From CADCWK01 sp035944555 (GTDB taxonomy: Bacteria; Chloroflexota; Chloroflexia; Thermomicrobiales; UBA6265), in contig DASZAY010000010.1 of NCBI GenBank assembly GCA_035944555.1, positions 186,001 through 250,000 of the forward strand: 64,000 bases of DNA, given 5' to 3'. Positions 35,586-45,166 of the stretch are shown one piece after another (the stretch's first letter is position 1; each line of letters starts with the position of its first letter). A program made the translations under genes and the position numbers. Under the pieces are notes generated by a model. That model had not been told where the DNA came from. It saw only the letters and a list, made by a program, of their open reading frames with translations, and searched no databases.

Positions 35586-36437
35586 TCAGCCGCTGATCGT
35601 GCGGAACGTGACGCCTTCGGCCTGCGCGACGCCCTTGATGTGGTCGGCGGCGGCGCGGTACTCCGCCTCGCCCGGCAGGTGCTCGATGATCAGCGGCAGG
35701 TCGGCGTCCAGCGTGTTCAGCTCATGGAGCAGGGTTACGTAGTCCAGGTCGCCCAGCCCGGGACGGACCTCGTGGAGCTGGACCAGTGCCTCGCTCCTGA
35801 GCGTGATGTCCTTGGCGTGGGCGCTGACCATGTGCGGGCCCAGCTGCCGGACGCTATCCCGGATCAGGGCGCCGGTGTCGGCCCAGCGCCGGACGGTGGA
35901 GACGAAGTTGACCGGGTCGAAGTGGACGCCGAACCCGGGCCGGTCGATCGCCTCGATCAGCCGCAGGTAGGTGTCCGGGCCGTCCGGGAACGCCCAGGGC
36001 ATCCCCTCCAGTGCGTACCGGGTCCGGGTCGGGTTGACGGCGTCGATGATTTCGCGGGCGCTGTCGACGACGAGGGCGAAGGTGTCGTCTGTCAGGTTGT
36101 CCGGGTGGGGTGCCGCCCAGCCCTCCGCCCGCGACCCGGAGACGTTGACACAGCAGCGCGCGCCAACCTCTTCGGCTAAGGCCAACTGCGCCTGGACCCC
36201 GGCGATCCCGGCCCGCCGCGTCGCCTCGTCCGGGGAGATCGGGTTGTTGTGCCAGGCGCCGACCTCGCCGATGACGAGCCCAGCCGAGTCGGCCGCGTCC
36301 CGGAACCGCCGGATGTCATCCGCTGCGGCGTCGTGCTTGAGCGGGAACACGGCGGCACCGTAGCCCCACGCGCGATGGGCCGCCACCCAGGCGTCCGCAT
36401 CTCCCTTGTCGTACCAGACCGGTCCACCGAGTCGCAT
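35586..36437 (-). CDS. Sugar phosphate isomerase/epimerase (AP_endonuc_2 TIM barrel)
   Basis: This 283-residue protein of the xylose-isomerase-like TIM-barrel family contains LEGMPWAFPDGPDTYLRL, FGVHFDPVNFV and VSAHAKDITL, which carry the Glu, Asp and His metal ligands, and LPLIIEHLPGEAEY with the second Glu. These enzymes isomerise or epimerise ketoses, inosose or hydroxypyruvate. The ATG at 36437 has GGAG upstream. It lies between the VOC gene and a Gfo/Idh dehydrogenase on the same strand, a combination typical of inositol or unusual-sugar catabolism. Confidence 0.9.
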   Translation of the reverse strand: MRLGGPVWYDKGDADAWVAAHRAWGYGAAVFPLKHDAAADDIRRFRDAADSAGLVIGEVGAWHNNPISPDEATRRAGIAGVQAQLALAEEVGARCCVNVSGSRAEGWAAPHPDNLTDDTFALVVDSAREIIDAVNPTRTRYALEGMPWAFPDGPDTYLRLIEAIDRPGFGVHFDPVNFVSTVRRWADTGALIRDSVRQLGPHMVSAHAKDITLRSEALVQLHEVRPGLGDLDYVTLLHELNTLDADLPLIIEHLPGEAEYRAAADHIKGVAQAEGVTFRTISG

Positions 36438-36544
36438 GCGCTTCTCCTGCTCGCGCCGTCGGGGCGCTCCCTGGGCCGCGCACTCCCGCGACCGCACGGG
36501 CCGGCCCCGGAGGCGGGACCGGCCATCAGTGTCAGTTCCGCCGA

Positions 36545-37705
36545 TCAGGCGCCGACACTCGTGTTCCCCGGCTCGACGACGGGATCGTCAGCGATGGCCG
36601 GCCGGAGGTCGATCTCCTTGCCGGTCTCGGCCGAGCGGTAGATCCCGTCCAGCACCCGGAGGATGTCCAGGCCGTGGGTGATCGTCGCGCCTGGCTGTCG
36701 CCCGGCGAGGACGCTGTCGACGAAGTCTGCGACCTCGCCCCTGAACGACTCATAGAGCATGAACATGTGGTCGCCGGCCCCCGGGGCGGTCAGTTTTGGC
36801 GACTGGGTCAGCGTGGCGCGGGTCGGTCCGGTCCCCGTCGCTGTCGTTATGGTCATGTCCTCGATTCGACCGATGGTGGCGCCGTACTGCCGGTTCAGGA
36901 AGGCGCCACCCTGCGAGCCGAGCAACTCGGTGAAGACCCGGTCGCCCTCCGGGATGTGCGACGCCCACGAGACATCGAGGTGAACCGACGCGCCGTTGTC
37001 CAGCCGGACGAACGCCGTCGCGAAGTCCTCGACGTCGACCGGCGAGCCGGTCTTCTTCGAGAGGTGGTCGTTGAACTCGTGGTAGATCGAGCCCGAAACG
37101 CTGACCGGCCGCGGATTGCCCATGAACCAGAGCGCGAGGTCCAGCATGTGGACGCCGAGGTCGATCAGCGGGCCGCCGCCGGAGCGCTCCTTCTGAGTGA
37201 ACCAGCCGGAGAGGAAGAAGTCGGCCGCGCCGCGCATCCAGCCGGTGCGGGCGTAGTAGATCCGGCCGAGCTCACCGGCGTCGATCTTCTGCTTGAGGAT
37301 CATGCTGTCGGGCCGGTAGCGGTTGTTGAGCGCGATCATGAACGCCTGCGTCGGCCGCTCGGCGACGACGGCGGCCAGGCGCTCGCCATCGGCCAGCGTG
37401 TTGGACAGCGGCTTCTCCAGGATGACGTGCTTGCCCGCCTCCAGCGCCGCGATCGCCATCGGGACGTGGAGGAAGTTCGGCGTCGCGATCGAGACCGCGT
37501 CGACGTGATCGCCGGACAGCATCTCCTGGTAATCGCCGAAGACGCGGGCCCCCTCGACCTTGTACTGGTCGCGGACGCTCTCCGCCGCGGCGGTATTGAC
37601 ATCGGAAAGGGCGACGATCTTCGCGTTCGGGTGCTTCTGATAGGCCTCGATGTGGCGCTGGCCGGGCCAGCCCATGCCGATGATGCCGATGCGCAACGTG
37701 TCCAT
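36545..37705 (-). CDS. Gfo/Idh/MocA family oxidoreductase
   Basis: This 386-residue NAD(P)-dependent sugar/polyol dehydrogenase starts with the Rossmann LRIGIIGMGWPGQRHIEAY, then ATPNFLHVPMAIAALEAGKH and ILEKPLSNTLADG (EKP lysine), and GGGPLIDLGVHMLDLALWFMG with the substrate-binding Asp/His. I use the ATG at 37705, preceded by GAGGAG. It is probably the first gene of the minus-strand catabolic unit and diverges from the SDR gene at 37892 across a 186-bp promoter region. Confidence 0.93.
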   Translation of the reverse strand: MDTLRIGIIGMGWPGQRHIEAYQKHPNAKIVALSDVNTAAAESVRDQYKVEGARVFGDYQEMLSGDHVDAVSIATPNFLHVPMAIAALEAGKHVILEKPLSNTLADGERLAAVVAERPTQAFMIALNNRYRPDSMILKQKIDAGELGRIYYARTGWMRGAADFFLSGWFTQKERSGGGPLIDLGVHMLDLALWFMGNPRPVSVSGSIYHEFNDHLSKKTGSPVDVEDFATAFVRLDNGASVHLDVSWASHIPEGDRVFTELLGSQGGAFLNRQYGATIGRIEDMTITTATGTGPTRATLTQSPKLTAPGAGDHMFMLYESFRGEVADFVDSVLAGRQPGATITHGLDILRVLDGIYRSAETGKEIDLRPAIADDPVVEPGNTSVGA

Positions 37706-37891
37706 GAAACTCCTCTGGGTTGATCCGGTGATCGGCCGATGTCCAGGGTCCTCGCCCGATCGGTGCCGCCGTGCATGATGCCGCGCCGGCGCCGTCCGCG
37801 CGAGGGGGTCCGGGCCGTTTCCCGGCCATCGTGGCGGCCTGCTATCGTGTCGATCTTCGGGCCGAGGCTGATGCAGGATGGAGCGGGGCGC

Positions 37892-38662
37892 ATGGTGGCA
37901 GGCAACCGGGGCGGGATCGCGATCGTGACAGGTGGCGGCAGCGGGATCGGCGCTGCCGCCGCCATCGCGCTGGCCGGTGAGGGCTGGACGGTCGGTGTCG
38001 TCGGGCGTCGTCCCGAGGCACTGGCCGCGACCGTCACCGCCGGGCGAACCGCCGGACTGCCCGGCTCGATCTTCCCCTACCCCGCCGACGTTACCAACGA
38101 GGACCAGATCCGGGAGCTGTTCGACCATTTCCACCGGGATCATGGCCGGGTGGACCTGCTGTTCAACAACGCCGGTATGGGCGCCCCGGCGGTAGACATG
38201 GACGAGCTGCCGGTCGCCACGTGGCGTGAGGTCGTCGAGGTCAACCTGACCGGATCATTTCTCTGCACCCGGGAGGCCTTCCGCATCATGCGCCGGCAGG
38301 ACCCGCGTGGCGGCCGGATCATCAACAACGGGTCAGTCTCGGCCCACGCCCCGCGGCCCCTGACCATCGCCTACACCGCGACCAAGCACGCCATCACCGG
38401 CCTGACGAAGTCGACCGCACTCGACGGCCGACCCTATGACATCGCCTGCGGGCAGATCGACATCGGCAACGCCGCCACGGACATGGGCCACCGCGTCGCC
38501 CACGGCGCCCTCCAGGCCGATGGCGACATCCGCGAGGAACCGCTGATGGACGTCGAGGAAGTCGGCAGGGCCATCCGCTACATGGCGTCGCTGCCCCTCG
38601 AGCACAACGTCCAGTTCATGACGGTGATGGCGACGAAGATGCCGTTCGTCGGGCGCGGGTGA
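37892..38662 (+). CDS. SDR family oxidoreductase
   Basis: This 256-residue classical SDR has the cofactor motif VTGGGSGIGAAAAIALA, NNAG in LFNNAGMGAP, the active-site Ser in NGSVSAHAPRP and YTATK (Tyr-x3-Lys). The ATG at 37892 has GGAG 8 nt upstream and is better than the ATGs at 37871 or 37739. It opens a plus-strand pair with an SMP-30 lactonase and faces a Gfo/Idh gene, so an alcohol or sugar dehydrogenase role is likely. The substrate cannot be read from sequence. Confidence 0.9.
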   Translation: MVAGNRGGIAIVTGGGSGIGAAAAIALAGEGWTVGVVGRRPEALAATVTAGRTAGLPGSIFPYPADVTNEDQIRELFDHFHRDHGRVDLLFNNAGMGAPAVDMDELPVATWREVVEVNLTGSFLCTREAFRIMRRQDPRGGRIINNGSVSAHAPRPLTIAYTATKHAITGLTKSTALDGRPYDIACGQIDIGNAATDMGHRVAHGALQADGDIREEPLMDVEEVGRAIRYMASLPLEHNVQFMTVMATKMPFVGRG

Positions 38663-38691
38663 CAGCTCCCTGGGCTGAATCCCCCGGCTGA

Positions 38692-38717
38692 TCGACGTTC
38701 TGCGGAACGTTCGTCGA
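38692..38717 (+). terminator. Imperfect hairpin after SDR gene
   Basis: TCGACG (38692) pairs with CGTCGA (38712-38717), with an inner ACGTTC/GAACGT alternative pairing. It lies 30 nt after the stop. Structure is modest and has no U-tract. Confidence 0.4.
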
Positions 38718-38816
38718 GACCCTGGCCAGTCAGGGGCCGGAACACGATGCCCGCGGCACCTCTTCGAGCCCGGGGACTTCAGCCCCGGGACACGACCGAA
38801 TGCGAGGACCTATCCA

Positions 38817-39812
38817 ATGACCGACACCCCGACCGATCCGCACGATGCCATCCCCGTCGACCGGCGTCCACACGCCACGTCCTGGGAGCGCGACCGGTCG
38901 ATCATCCGGTTCCCCGACCCGGCGATCGAGGCCCACGACGATCGCTTCCGGAAGATGGCTATCTGGCAGGAGGTCGTTCAGCGGCTCTGGACCGGCGGGC
39001 GCTGGGTTGAAGGTCCCGTCTGGTTTGGCGATGGTCGCTACCTGCTGTTCTCGGACATCCCCAACGACCGGATGCTCCGCTGGGACGAGATCACCGGCGA
39101 GGTCACGACCTTCCGCCAGCCCGCCAGCCACTCCAACGGCAACACCCGCGACCGGCAGGGCCGCCTGATCTCCTGCGAGCATGGCGCCCGCCGCGTTACC
39201 CGGACCGAACACGATGGAACGCTGACCGTCCTGATGGACGGGTATGACGGTAAGCGGCTCAACGCGCCCAACGACGTCGCCGTCCACTCCGACGGCTCGA
39301 TCTGGTTCACCGACCCTGGCTACGGGATCGACGGCAACTACGAGGGCCACCGCGCCGACCCGGAACTGCCTCGCCATGTCTACCGGATCGACCCGGCGAC
39401 CGGCGCCGGCGAACCGGTGATCACCGGGATGAACCGGCCCAACGGGATCTGCTTCTCGCCGGACGAGTCGCGCGTCTATGTCGTCGACACCGACCAGCTC
39501 CGCGTCTTCGACGTCGCGGATGGGCGGGCGACCAATGGCCGCGTCTTCGTCGACCTGTCCGGCGCCGGCGGCTCGGACGGAATGCGCTGCGACCGCAACG
39601 GCAACGTCTGGGCATCGGCCGGCGGCGGCGGGGCAGGATGGGACGGCGTCCACTGCTACAGCCCCGAAGGCGAGCTGCTCGGCCAGATCCACCTGCCGGA
39701 GGTCGCCTCGAACCTCTGCTTCGGGGGGCTGAAGAAGAACCGGCTGTTCATCACCGCTGGCCAATCGCTGTACAGCGTCTTCGTCGAGGCGCAGGGGGCG
39801 CAGGTACCCTGA
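38817..39812 (+). CDS. SMP-30/gluconolactonase family protein
   Basis: This 331-residue six-bladed propeller probably hydrolyses a sugar lactone. Family landmarks: WVEGPVWFGDGRYLLFSDI, NGNTRDRQGRLISCEHGARR, LNAPNDVAVHSDGSIWFTDP and NGICFSPDES, which together supply the Glu, Asn and Asp that hold the catalytic metal. There is no signal peptide. It follows the SDR gene by 154 bp in the same direction; dehydrogenase plus lactonase is a standard pairing for oxidative sugar catabolism. Confidence 0.93.
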   Translation: MTDTPTDPHDAIPVDRRPHATSWERDRSIIRFPDPAIEAHDDRFRKMAIWQEVVQRLWTGGRWVEGPVWFGDGRYLLFSDIPNDRMLRWDEITGEVTTFRQPASHSNGNTRDRQGRLISCEHGARRVTRTEHDGTLTVLMDGYDGKRLNAPNDVAVHSDGSIWFTDPGYGIDGNYEGHRADPELPRHVYRIDPATGAGEPVITGMNRPNGICFSPDESRVYVVDTDQLRVFDVADGRATNGRVFVDLSGAGGSDGMRCDRNGNVWASAGGGGAGWDGVHCYSPEGELLGQIHLPEVASNLCFGGLKKNRLFITAGQSLYSVFVEAQGAQVP

Positions 39813-39937
39813 GCGCTCCCTGCCCGTCCCCGCCCGGACGGGCAGGCGTCGCTGACCACGCGCGCCGCCCCGACGCTGCTAGACTCCATCCCCAGTACGC
39901 GCAAGCCCCAGCACCCAAGCGGGAGAGGAGTCCCCTC

Positions 39938-40573
39938 GTGAACATTCCGACGGTCGAGAACCTGATCCCGATGGTGGTCGAGAGCACCAACCGTGGCGAG
40001 CGGTCGTTCGACATCTATTCCAGGCTGCTCAAGGAGCGGATCATCTTCGTCGGCCAGCCGATCGACGACCAGATCGCCAACCTGATCATCGCCCAGCTCC
40101 TGTTCCTCGCTCACGACGACAGCGAGCAGGACATCCGGATGTACATCAACTCGCCGGGCGGTGTGATCTATTCCGGCCTCGCCATCTACGACACGATGCA
40201 GATGATCAAGCCGGACGTCGCCACCTACTGCATGGGCTTCGGCGCCAGCATGGCGACGGTGCTGCTCGGCGGCGGCGCGCCCGGCAAGCGGTTCGCCCTG
40301 CCATCCGCCCGGATGATGATCCACCAGGGTTCCAGCGGTTTCCGGGGCAACGTCCCCGACATCGAGGTGGCCGCCCGCGAGACCCTGCTGCTCTCCAGCC
40401 GCTGCATCGAGTTGCTGGCCCAGCACTGCAACCAGCCGCTGGAGAAGGTCAAGGCCGACTCCGCTCGCGACTACTACATGAGTGCCGGCGAGGCCAAGGA
40501 GTACGGCCTGATCGACGAGGTTCTCGTCGCGGAGAAGGCCGTCGCCGGGCTGGCCGAGCCGAGCGGCATCTAG
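39938..40573 (+). CDS. clpP: ATP-dependent Clp protease proteolytic subunit
   Basis: This 211-residue serine protease forms the tetradecameric chamber that degrades proteins fed by ClpX/ClpC/ClpA. The catalytic triad is Ser104 (GFGASMATVLL), His129 (MMIHQGSSG) and Asp178 (SARDYYMSAGEA). YINSPGGVIYSGLAIYDTMQ is the conserved handle region. The GTG at 39938 has GAGAGGAG upstream. No clpX or tig adjoins it, so this may be one of several ClpP paralogues. A 16-bp hairpin follows 23 nt after the stop. Confidence 0.95.
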   Translation: MNIPTVENLIPMVVESTNRGERSFDIYSRLLKERIIFVGQPIDDQIANLIIAQLLFLAHDDSEQDIRMYINSPGGVIYSGLAIYDTMQMIKPDVATYCMGFGASMATVLLGGGAPGKRFALPSARMMIHQGSSGFRGNVPDIEVAARETLLLSSRCIELLAQHCNQPLEKVKADSARDYYMSAGEAKEYGLIDEVLVAEKAVAGLAEPSGI

Positions 40574-40596
40574 CGCTTCCCTGATCAAATTCCGCT

Positions 40597-40635
40597 CACG
40601 ACGGCCCCGGACATGGAACGTCCGGGGCCGTCGTG
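40597..40635 (+). terminator. 16-bp perfect hairpin after clpP
   Basis: Arms 40597-40612 and 40620-40635, 7-nt loop; short pyrimidine stretch downstream but no T-run. Confidence 0.85.
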
Positions 40636-40731
40636 CGTCTCCGTTAGGGAATGGCATGGCGGCCAGGACGACGGCCGCCCCGCTACAGTGAGACCCGCCC
40701 GGACTGCGCCAACGCATGATGAGGAGACCTG

Positions 40732-41961
40732 ATGACTCGACGACGACGCATGATCAGTCCCGGCCTCCTGCTCGCGGGAGCACTCACTTTCGGGGCAGCG
40801 GGGCCTGTCGCCGCCGGAGATGCCACTCCCGGGGCCACGCCGACGACCGGCACCGGCTGGACGCTGGCGTCGCAGGAGACCATCGGGGGCGACGGGATGC
40901 AGCCACTCGCCCTCTCGCCGGATGGCTCCGCGATCGCGATGTGGGACACCGATCAGGGCGAGATCTGCTCGTTCCCGACCATCACCCGCGAAGCGCCGAC
41001 CTGTGCCCCGTTTACCGCTTCCGTCCTGCTGGATTCGGTTGCCTGGTCGCCGGACGGCTCCCGGTTGGTCTTCACCGAGAACTTCACCCAGTATCTCGAG
41101 GAGTCCGATATCCATGTCTTCGATGTCGGGAGCGGTGAGGTGACGAACCTGACGGATGACGGCGTCGAGGGCAGCCCGTTCGGCTCCGACGAGCCGAGCG
41201 ACATCGATCTCGCGCCGGCCTGGTCACCGGACGGAACGGAGATCGTCTTCGCCCGCAGCGATTCCCTGCGCGTCGACGGGACCTCCCTCTACCGGATCGC
41301 GGCGGATGGGAGTGGTGAAGCGGACAGGATCGATCGGGTGAGCAGCTATTCCATCGCGGTCTACGGCGGGATCCACTGGGTCGAGGACGACCGCATCCTC
41401 TACTCGGTCATGGCTCCGGAGGTAGACCCCGACAACGGGATCTGGGAAATCGACCCGGCCGGCGGAGAGCCGAACCAGCTGGTCGACGCCAACGAGTACG
41501 ACACGACGACGATGATCCTGGCCGACGCCTCATCCGACGGTGCCAGCGGTCTGGTCATCGATCAGCGAGCCATGGCCGAGTATTCGATCCCGCTCACCCG
41601 GCCGACTCACTATCTCCTCGACCTCGAGACCGGCGACACCACCGCGCTGGACTTCGGGGCGATCGGCCTGCCACCGTCCGAGGCCCTTGCCACGGACAGT
41701 GGTGTCCCGCAGTCCGTCATGGCGGTCGGGTTCTCCCCGGAGGGCGACCGGTTCGCGGCAGCGGTCACCTTGCCGGGCGGCGAGCGGCAGCTCTGGGTGG
41801 TCGACATCGCCACCGTCGAGCACACGGTCGCCGGTGAGTTGGATGACCCGATCGGCGCGTTCGGAACCCGGCCGGGACTGGACTGGGGGGAGAACGACTC
41901 CCTGCTCGGCCCGGGTGCGGCGCGGACCGGCATCCTCATGATGCTGGAGCCCGCCGACTGA
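40732..41961 (+). CDS. Exported TolB/WD40-like beta-propeller protein (409 aa)
   Basis: The N-terminus (MTRRRRMISPGLLLAGALTFGAAG, cut into two parts by an Ala-rich cleavage site near VAAGDA) is a signal peptide. The rest has PD40/TolB-type blades: LALSPDGSAIAMWD, VAWSPDGSRLVFTE, APAWSPDGTEIVFARS and VGFSPEGDRFAAAV. It is followed 108 bp later by a close paralogue in the same direction, indicating tandem duplication. No enzyme motif is visible; such domains usually bind proteins or peptides outside the membrane. GAGGAG precedes the ATG. Confidence 0.85.
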   Translation: MTRRRRMISPGLLLAGALTFGAAGPVAAGDATPGATPTTGTGWTLASQETIGGDGMQPLALSPDGSAIAMWDTDQGEICSFPTITREAPTCAPFTASVLLDSVAWSPDGSRLVFTENFTQYLEESDIHVFDVGSGEVTNLTDDGVEGSPFGSDEPSDIDLAPAWSPDGTEIVFARSDSLRVDGTSLYRIAADGSGEADRIDRVSSYSIAVYGGIHWVEDDRILYSVMAPEVDPDNGIWEIDPAGGEPNQLVDANEYDTTTMILADASSDGASGLVIDQRAMAEYSIPLTRPTHYLLDLETGDTTALDFGAIGLPPSEALATDSGVPQSVMAVGFSPEGDRFAAAVTLPGGERQLWVVDIATVEHTVAGELDDPIGAFGTRPGLDWGENDSLLGPGAARTGILMMLEPAD

Positions 41962-42069
41962 TACGCGGATGAAACCTGGCGGCCAGTGGCGGCGTCAGTT
42001 CACTGGGAAAGTGGCGACAGCGCCAGCTTCCCCGGTTGACCCCTCCCCTACCAGACGGAGTTTCCCCTG

Positions 42070-43317
42070 ATGCCTCGACGCTCGACCTCGCTGGGCCTGC
42101 TTGCAGCCGCATGCCTCACGCTTGGCAGCACCCTGTCGGCCGCCGCCTTCCCGATCGACCTCCACCCCACGCCGAGCATCGTCCCGGCCGCCACGCAGAC
42201 GGTCCTCGGTGGCGATGACCTCGCTGCCCTCGCCCTCTCGCCGGACGGCTCAACCTACGCTGCCTGGGACCTCTCCGGTGACGGAGCGATCTGCGCGATG
42301 CCCCTGGATCAGGAGGCTGAAACGGATACGGACTGCGTCCCGTTCCCGGCGTCCGTGGCGGTCGACTCGGTCCGGTGGTCTCCGGACGGCACCCGGTTCG
42401 CCTTCACCGAGGACGCCACACGCCAGATGCTGGAATCCGACATCTGGCTCTTCGACGTCCCGTCTGGAGAGCTGACCAACCTCACCGACGACGGGGCTGA
42501 GGGTCCCCTGATCAGCTCGGCGGAAAGGACTGACCAGGCAACGGTCGACCTGTCACCGGCGTGGTCACCGGATGGCACCGAGATCGTCTTCTCTCGTAGC
42601 CCCTGGGTCGACGGCGGAGGCGTGGCCGAAAACGCGCTGTACCGGGTCCCGACCGACGGGAGCGGTCCCGCCCAGGAGATCGCCGTCGTCTCCGGGACAT
42701 GGGCCGCAGCGTATGGCGGCATCCACTGGCCCGAGGACGACCGGATCCTCTACACCGTCGCAGCACCGGGCGGCGACCCGGACGACGGGATCTGGGCAAT
42801 CGATCCGGATGGCGACGCGCCCGAGCGACTGATCCAGCCGCCAGATGACCAGGAACAGTACCCGCTCCTTCTGCTCGACGTCACGGCCGATGGCAGCGGG
42901 ATCGTGATGGATCGGCAAGCACAACAGACCAACGAGGTTCCGCCGCGGACGCGGTACTTCCTGGCCGACTTCGACACGGGAGAGCTCAGCCCGCTGGACT
43001 TCGGGGCCAGCGAGAGCACGGCCGACGACATCTTCGCGACAGGGAGCGACATCCCGCTCCATATCACCGCAGTCGGGCTGTCCCCGGACAGGCGGTCCCT
43101 GGCGATGGCCATCGTGCTGGCTGACCAGTCGCGGGAGATCCGGCTGCTGGACCTCGAGACCGGCGACTACACCGTCGCCGTCGAGCACGAACATCCACTC
43201 GGACAAGCTGACCATCGTCCAGGCATCGACTGGAGCACGGGGGACCGGCTGATGGCACCGAGCGCGGGCCGGACCGCCGTACTGTTCGAGTTGGTCCCGG
43301 CGGACGAGAGCGCCTGA
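42070..43317 (+). CDS. Exported TolB/WD40-like beta-propeller protein, tandem paralogue (415 aa)
   Basis: It is closely related to the preceding gene along its whole length: shared lines include LALSPDGST, VRWSPDGTRFAFTED, LTNLTDDGAEG, SPAWSPDGTEIVFSRS, YGGIHWPEDDRILY and LDFGA. It has a signal peptide ending near SAAAFP. The two probably arose by local duplication and have since diverged mainly in loop regions. Function unknown; they may be exposed on the outer face of the membrane. It converges on kynureninase with only 39 bp between stops. Confidence 0.85.
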   Translation: MPRRSTSLGLLAAACLTLGSTLSAAAFPIDLHPTPSIVPAATQTVLGGDDLAALALSPDGSTYAAWDLSGDGAICAMPLDQEAETDTDCVPFPASVAVDSVRWSPDGTRFAFTEDATRQMLESDIWLFDVPSGELTNLTDDGAEGPLISSAERTDQATVDLSPAWSPDGTEIVFSRSPWVDGGGVAENALYRVPTDGSGPAQEIAVVSGTWAAAYGGIHWPEDDRILYTVAAPGGDPDDGIWAIDPDGDAPERLIQPPDDQEQYPLLLLDVTADGSGIVMDRQAQQTNEVPPRTRYFLADFDTGELSPLDFGASESTADDIFATGSDIPLHITAVGLSPDRRSLAMAIVLADQSREIRLLDLETGDYTVAVEHEHPLGQADHRPGIDWSTGDRLMAPSAGRTAVLFELVPADESA

Positions 43318-43356
43318 CCCTGGCGCCACACGCGACGGGAGAACGCCGGGCCGGGA

Positions 43357-44655
43357 TCAGGCAACGATCTCGCGCCCCCCGTCTCCCGACAGGTGCTCGC
43401 CCCGGTCGATGATCTCGCGCAGGTGGCCGACGGCGGTCCAGATGTCGTGGTACGAGGTGTAGAGCGGGATCGGCGCCAGGCGGACGACGTCCGGCGGGCG
43501 GAAGTCGGGGATCACGCCGCGCTGCTTGAGCGCCCGGGCCACCCCCGGTCCGGCGTCGTGCTCGACGGCGATATGCCCGCCCCGTCGCTGCGGATCGGAC
43601 GGCGTGCCGATGCGGTAGCCGTACGGCTCGCCGGTCAGTCCGGTCGCCTCCAGCAGCTGGACGAGGTAAGCGGTCTGGGCGAGCGATTTGTCGCGCAGCC
43701 GGTCCATCCCCGCCTCCACCGTGATCCGGAGGGAGCCGGCCAGCGGCGCCAGCCCGAGCAGCGGCGGCGTCCCGATCTGCCAGGCGCCGGCGCTCATCGC
43801 GCCGGTGAACTCGTGGCGCATGTCGAACTGGCGCTCCTTGTCGGAGCCCCACCAGCCGGCCAGCCCCGGGACGGTGCCGAAGTGCCGGCGGTTGACGTAC
43901 AGCCCGGCGACGGCGCCCGGCCCGGCGTTCAGGTACTTATACGAGCACCAGACGGCGAAGTCGACGCCCCACTCCGAGAACCGGTGCGGCACGGCGCCGG
44001 CCGAGTGGGCGCAGTCGAACCCGATCAGGATGCCGCGCTCGTGGGCCGCCGCTGTCAGCCGCTCCATGTCCAGCAGCTGCCCCGAGCGATAGAGCACCGA
44101 CGGCAGGAAGACCAGCGCCACCTCATCGGACATCGCGGCGAGCAGGTCGTCCTCGTCGACGGTGCGGCCGTCGCGGCTGCCCACGGCCACGAGGTCGCGA
44201 TCGGGGTCCCCTCCACGCAGGGCAATCTGCCCCTGGAGCGCGTAGATGTCCGACGGGAAGTCCAGTGCGGTCGCAACGATCCTGGTGCGTCGGCCCTCCG
44301 GCCGGTAGAAGGTCGAGACGAGCGCGTGGACGTTCATCGTCGTCGAGCCGGTGACGACGACCTCCTCCGGATCGGCCCCGACCAGCGGCGCCACCTGCGC
44401 TCCGAGCGATTCGCCGATCCAGTACCAGGGCGGGTCAGCACGCATCCAGCCATCGATCCCGAGGTCACGCCACTCCCCAAGCACTCGCAGCACCTCGGCT
44501 TCGGCATCTCTCGACAGGAGACCCAGCGAGTTGCCATCGAGGTAAACGGTTCCCGGCTGGACGTAGAACCGGTCGCGGAACCCGGCGAGCGGGTCGGCGG
44601 CGTCCAGATCGCGGGCATGAGCCTCGGCGGTGATGTCATGGGTGGCGGTAGTCAT
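43357..44655 (-). CDS. kynU: Kynureninase
   Basis: This 432-residue PLP enzyme splits kynurenine (or 3-hydroxykynurenine) into anthranilate and alanine. The PLP lysine is Lys240 in WCSYKYLNAGPG; LDFPSDIYALQGQ, GFDCAHSAGAVPH and the closing GHIAVEHDAGPGVARALKQRG region fit KynU. I chose the ATG at 44655 with GGGGGAG just upstream instead of 44802. No tryptophan dioxygenase, kynurenine formamidase or anthranilate genes are within the window, so the pathway partners lie elsewhere. Confidence 0.93.
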   Translation of the reverse strand: MTTATHDITAEAHARDLDAADPLAGFRDRFYVQPGTVYLDGNSLGLLSRDAEAEVLRVLGEWRDLGIDGWMRADPPWYWIGESLGAQVAPLVGADPEEVVVTGSTTMNVHALVSTFYRPEGRRTRIVATALDFPSDIYALQGQIALRGGDPDRDLVAVGSRDGRTVDEDDLLAAMSDEVALVFLPSVLYRSGQLLDMERLTAAAHERGILIGFDCAHSAGAVPHRFSEWGVDFAVWCSYKYLNAGPGAVAGLYVNRRHFGTVPGLAGWWGSDKERQFDMRHEFTGAMSAGAWQIGTPPLLGLAPLAGSLRITVEAGMDRLRDKSLAQTAYLVQLLEATGLTGEPYGYRIGTPSDPQRRGGHIAVEHDAGPGVARALKQRGVIPDFRPPDVVRLAPIPLYTSYHDIWTAVGHLREIIDRGEHLSGDGGREIVA

Positions 44656-45166
44656 TGGGCTCCCCCTGGCGTCGGGCTGGTCGGCGGCAAGCATAACAAC
44701 CTGCCCAGTGAGACTGGTGGAAGGTCCAGCCAACGGCCATCGACGGGCGCGTTCCAATCGCTCGAGACCACCTTGAAGCCGATCGACCGCTCCGAGGTGC
44801 AACGCATGGTGACGGACGACCGGTTACCACGTACTGGCTCGCACAGGAGAGCGGTCAGTCACCCAGCGTCGGGCAATGACCGGATGATCGGTATCCCTGA
44901 CCGACTATCCGCAATTCCTATAATCCATATGGTCCAACGGACCGTCCGGCGCACCGTCGGGCGTCGTGAATGGCCGATCAAGCTTCGTGAACCGACAGGG
45001 ATGAGCCCTCCGGTAGTGCTGATTCGACAGGCATCGTCCCTGCGATGGCCCTTCTCTTGAATGAATCATCTTGTTCCGGCGTCTTGTCCGCGCTTCCGAC
45101 AGGAAGGCCGGCCGGCTTTGATTCCGACGTAATCAGTCGCCCCCTATGCCCCGCCTGGAGGCGACC
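44656..45166. other. Intergenic region between kynU and the histidine kinase gene
   Basis: 511 bp between divergent genes. I see no RNA gene, repeat or convincing promoter pair; a locally AT-richer stretch at ~44,905-44,935 may hold a promoter. GGAGG 5 nt before 45167 is the ribosome site of the kinase gene. Confidence 0.4.
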
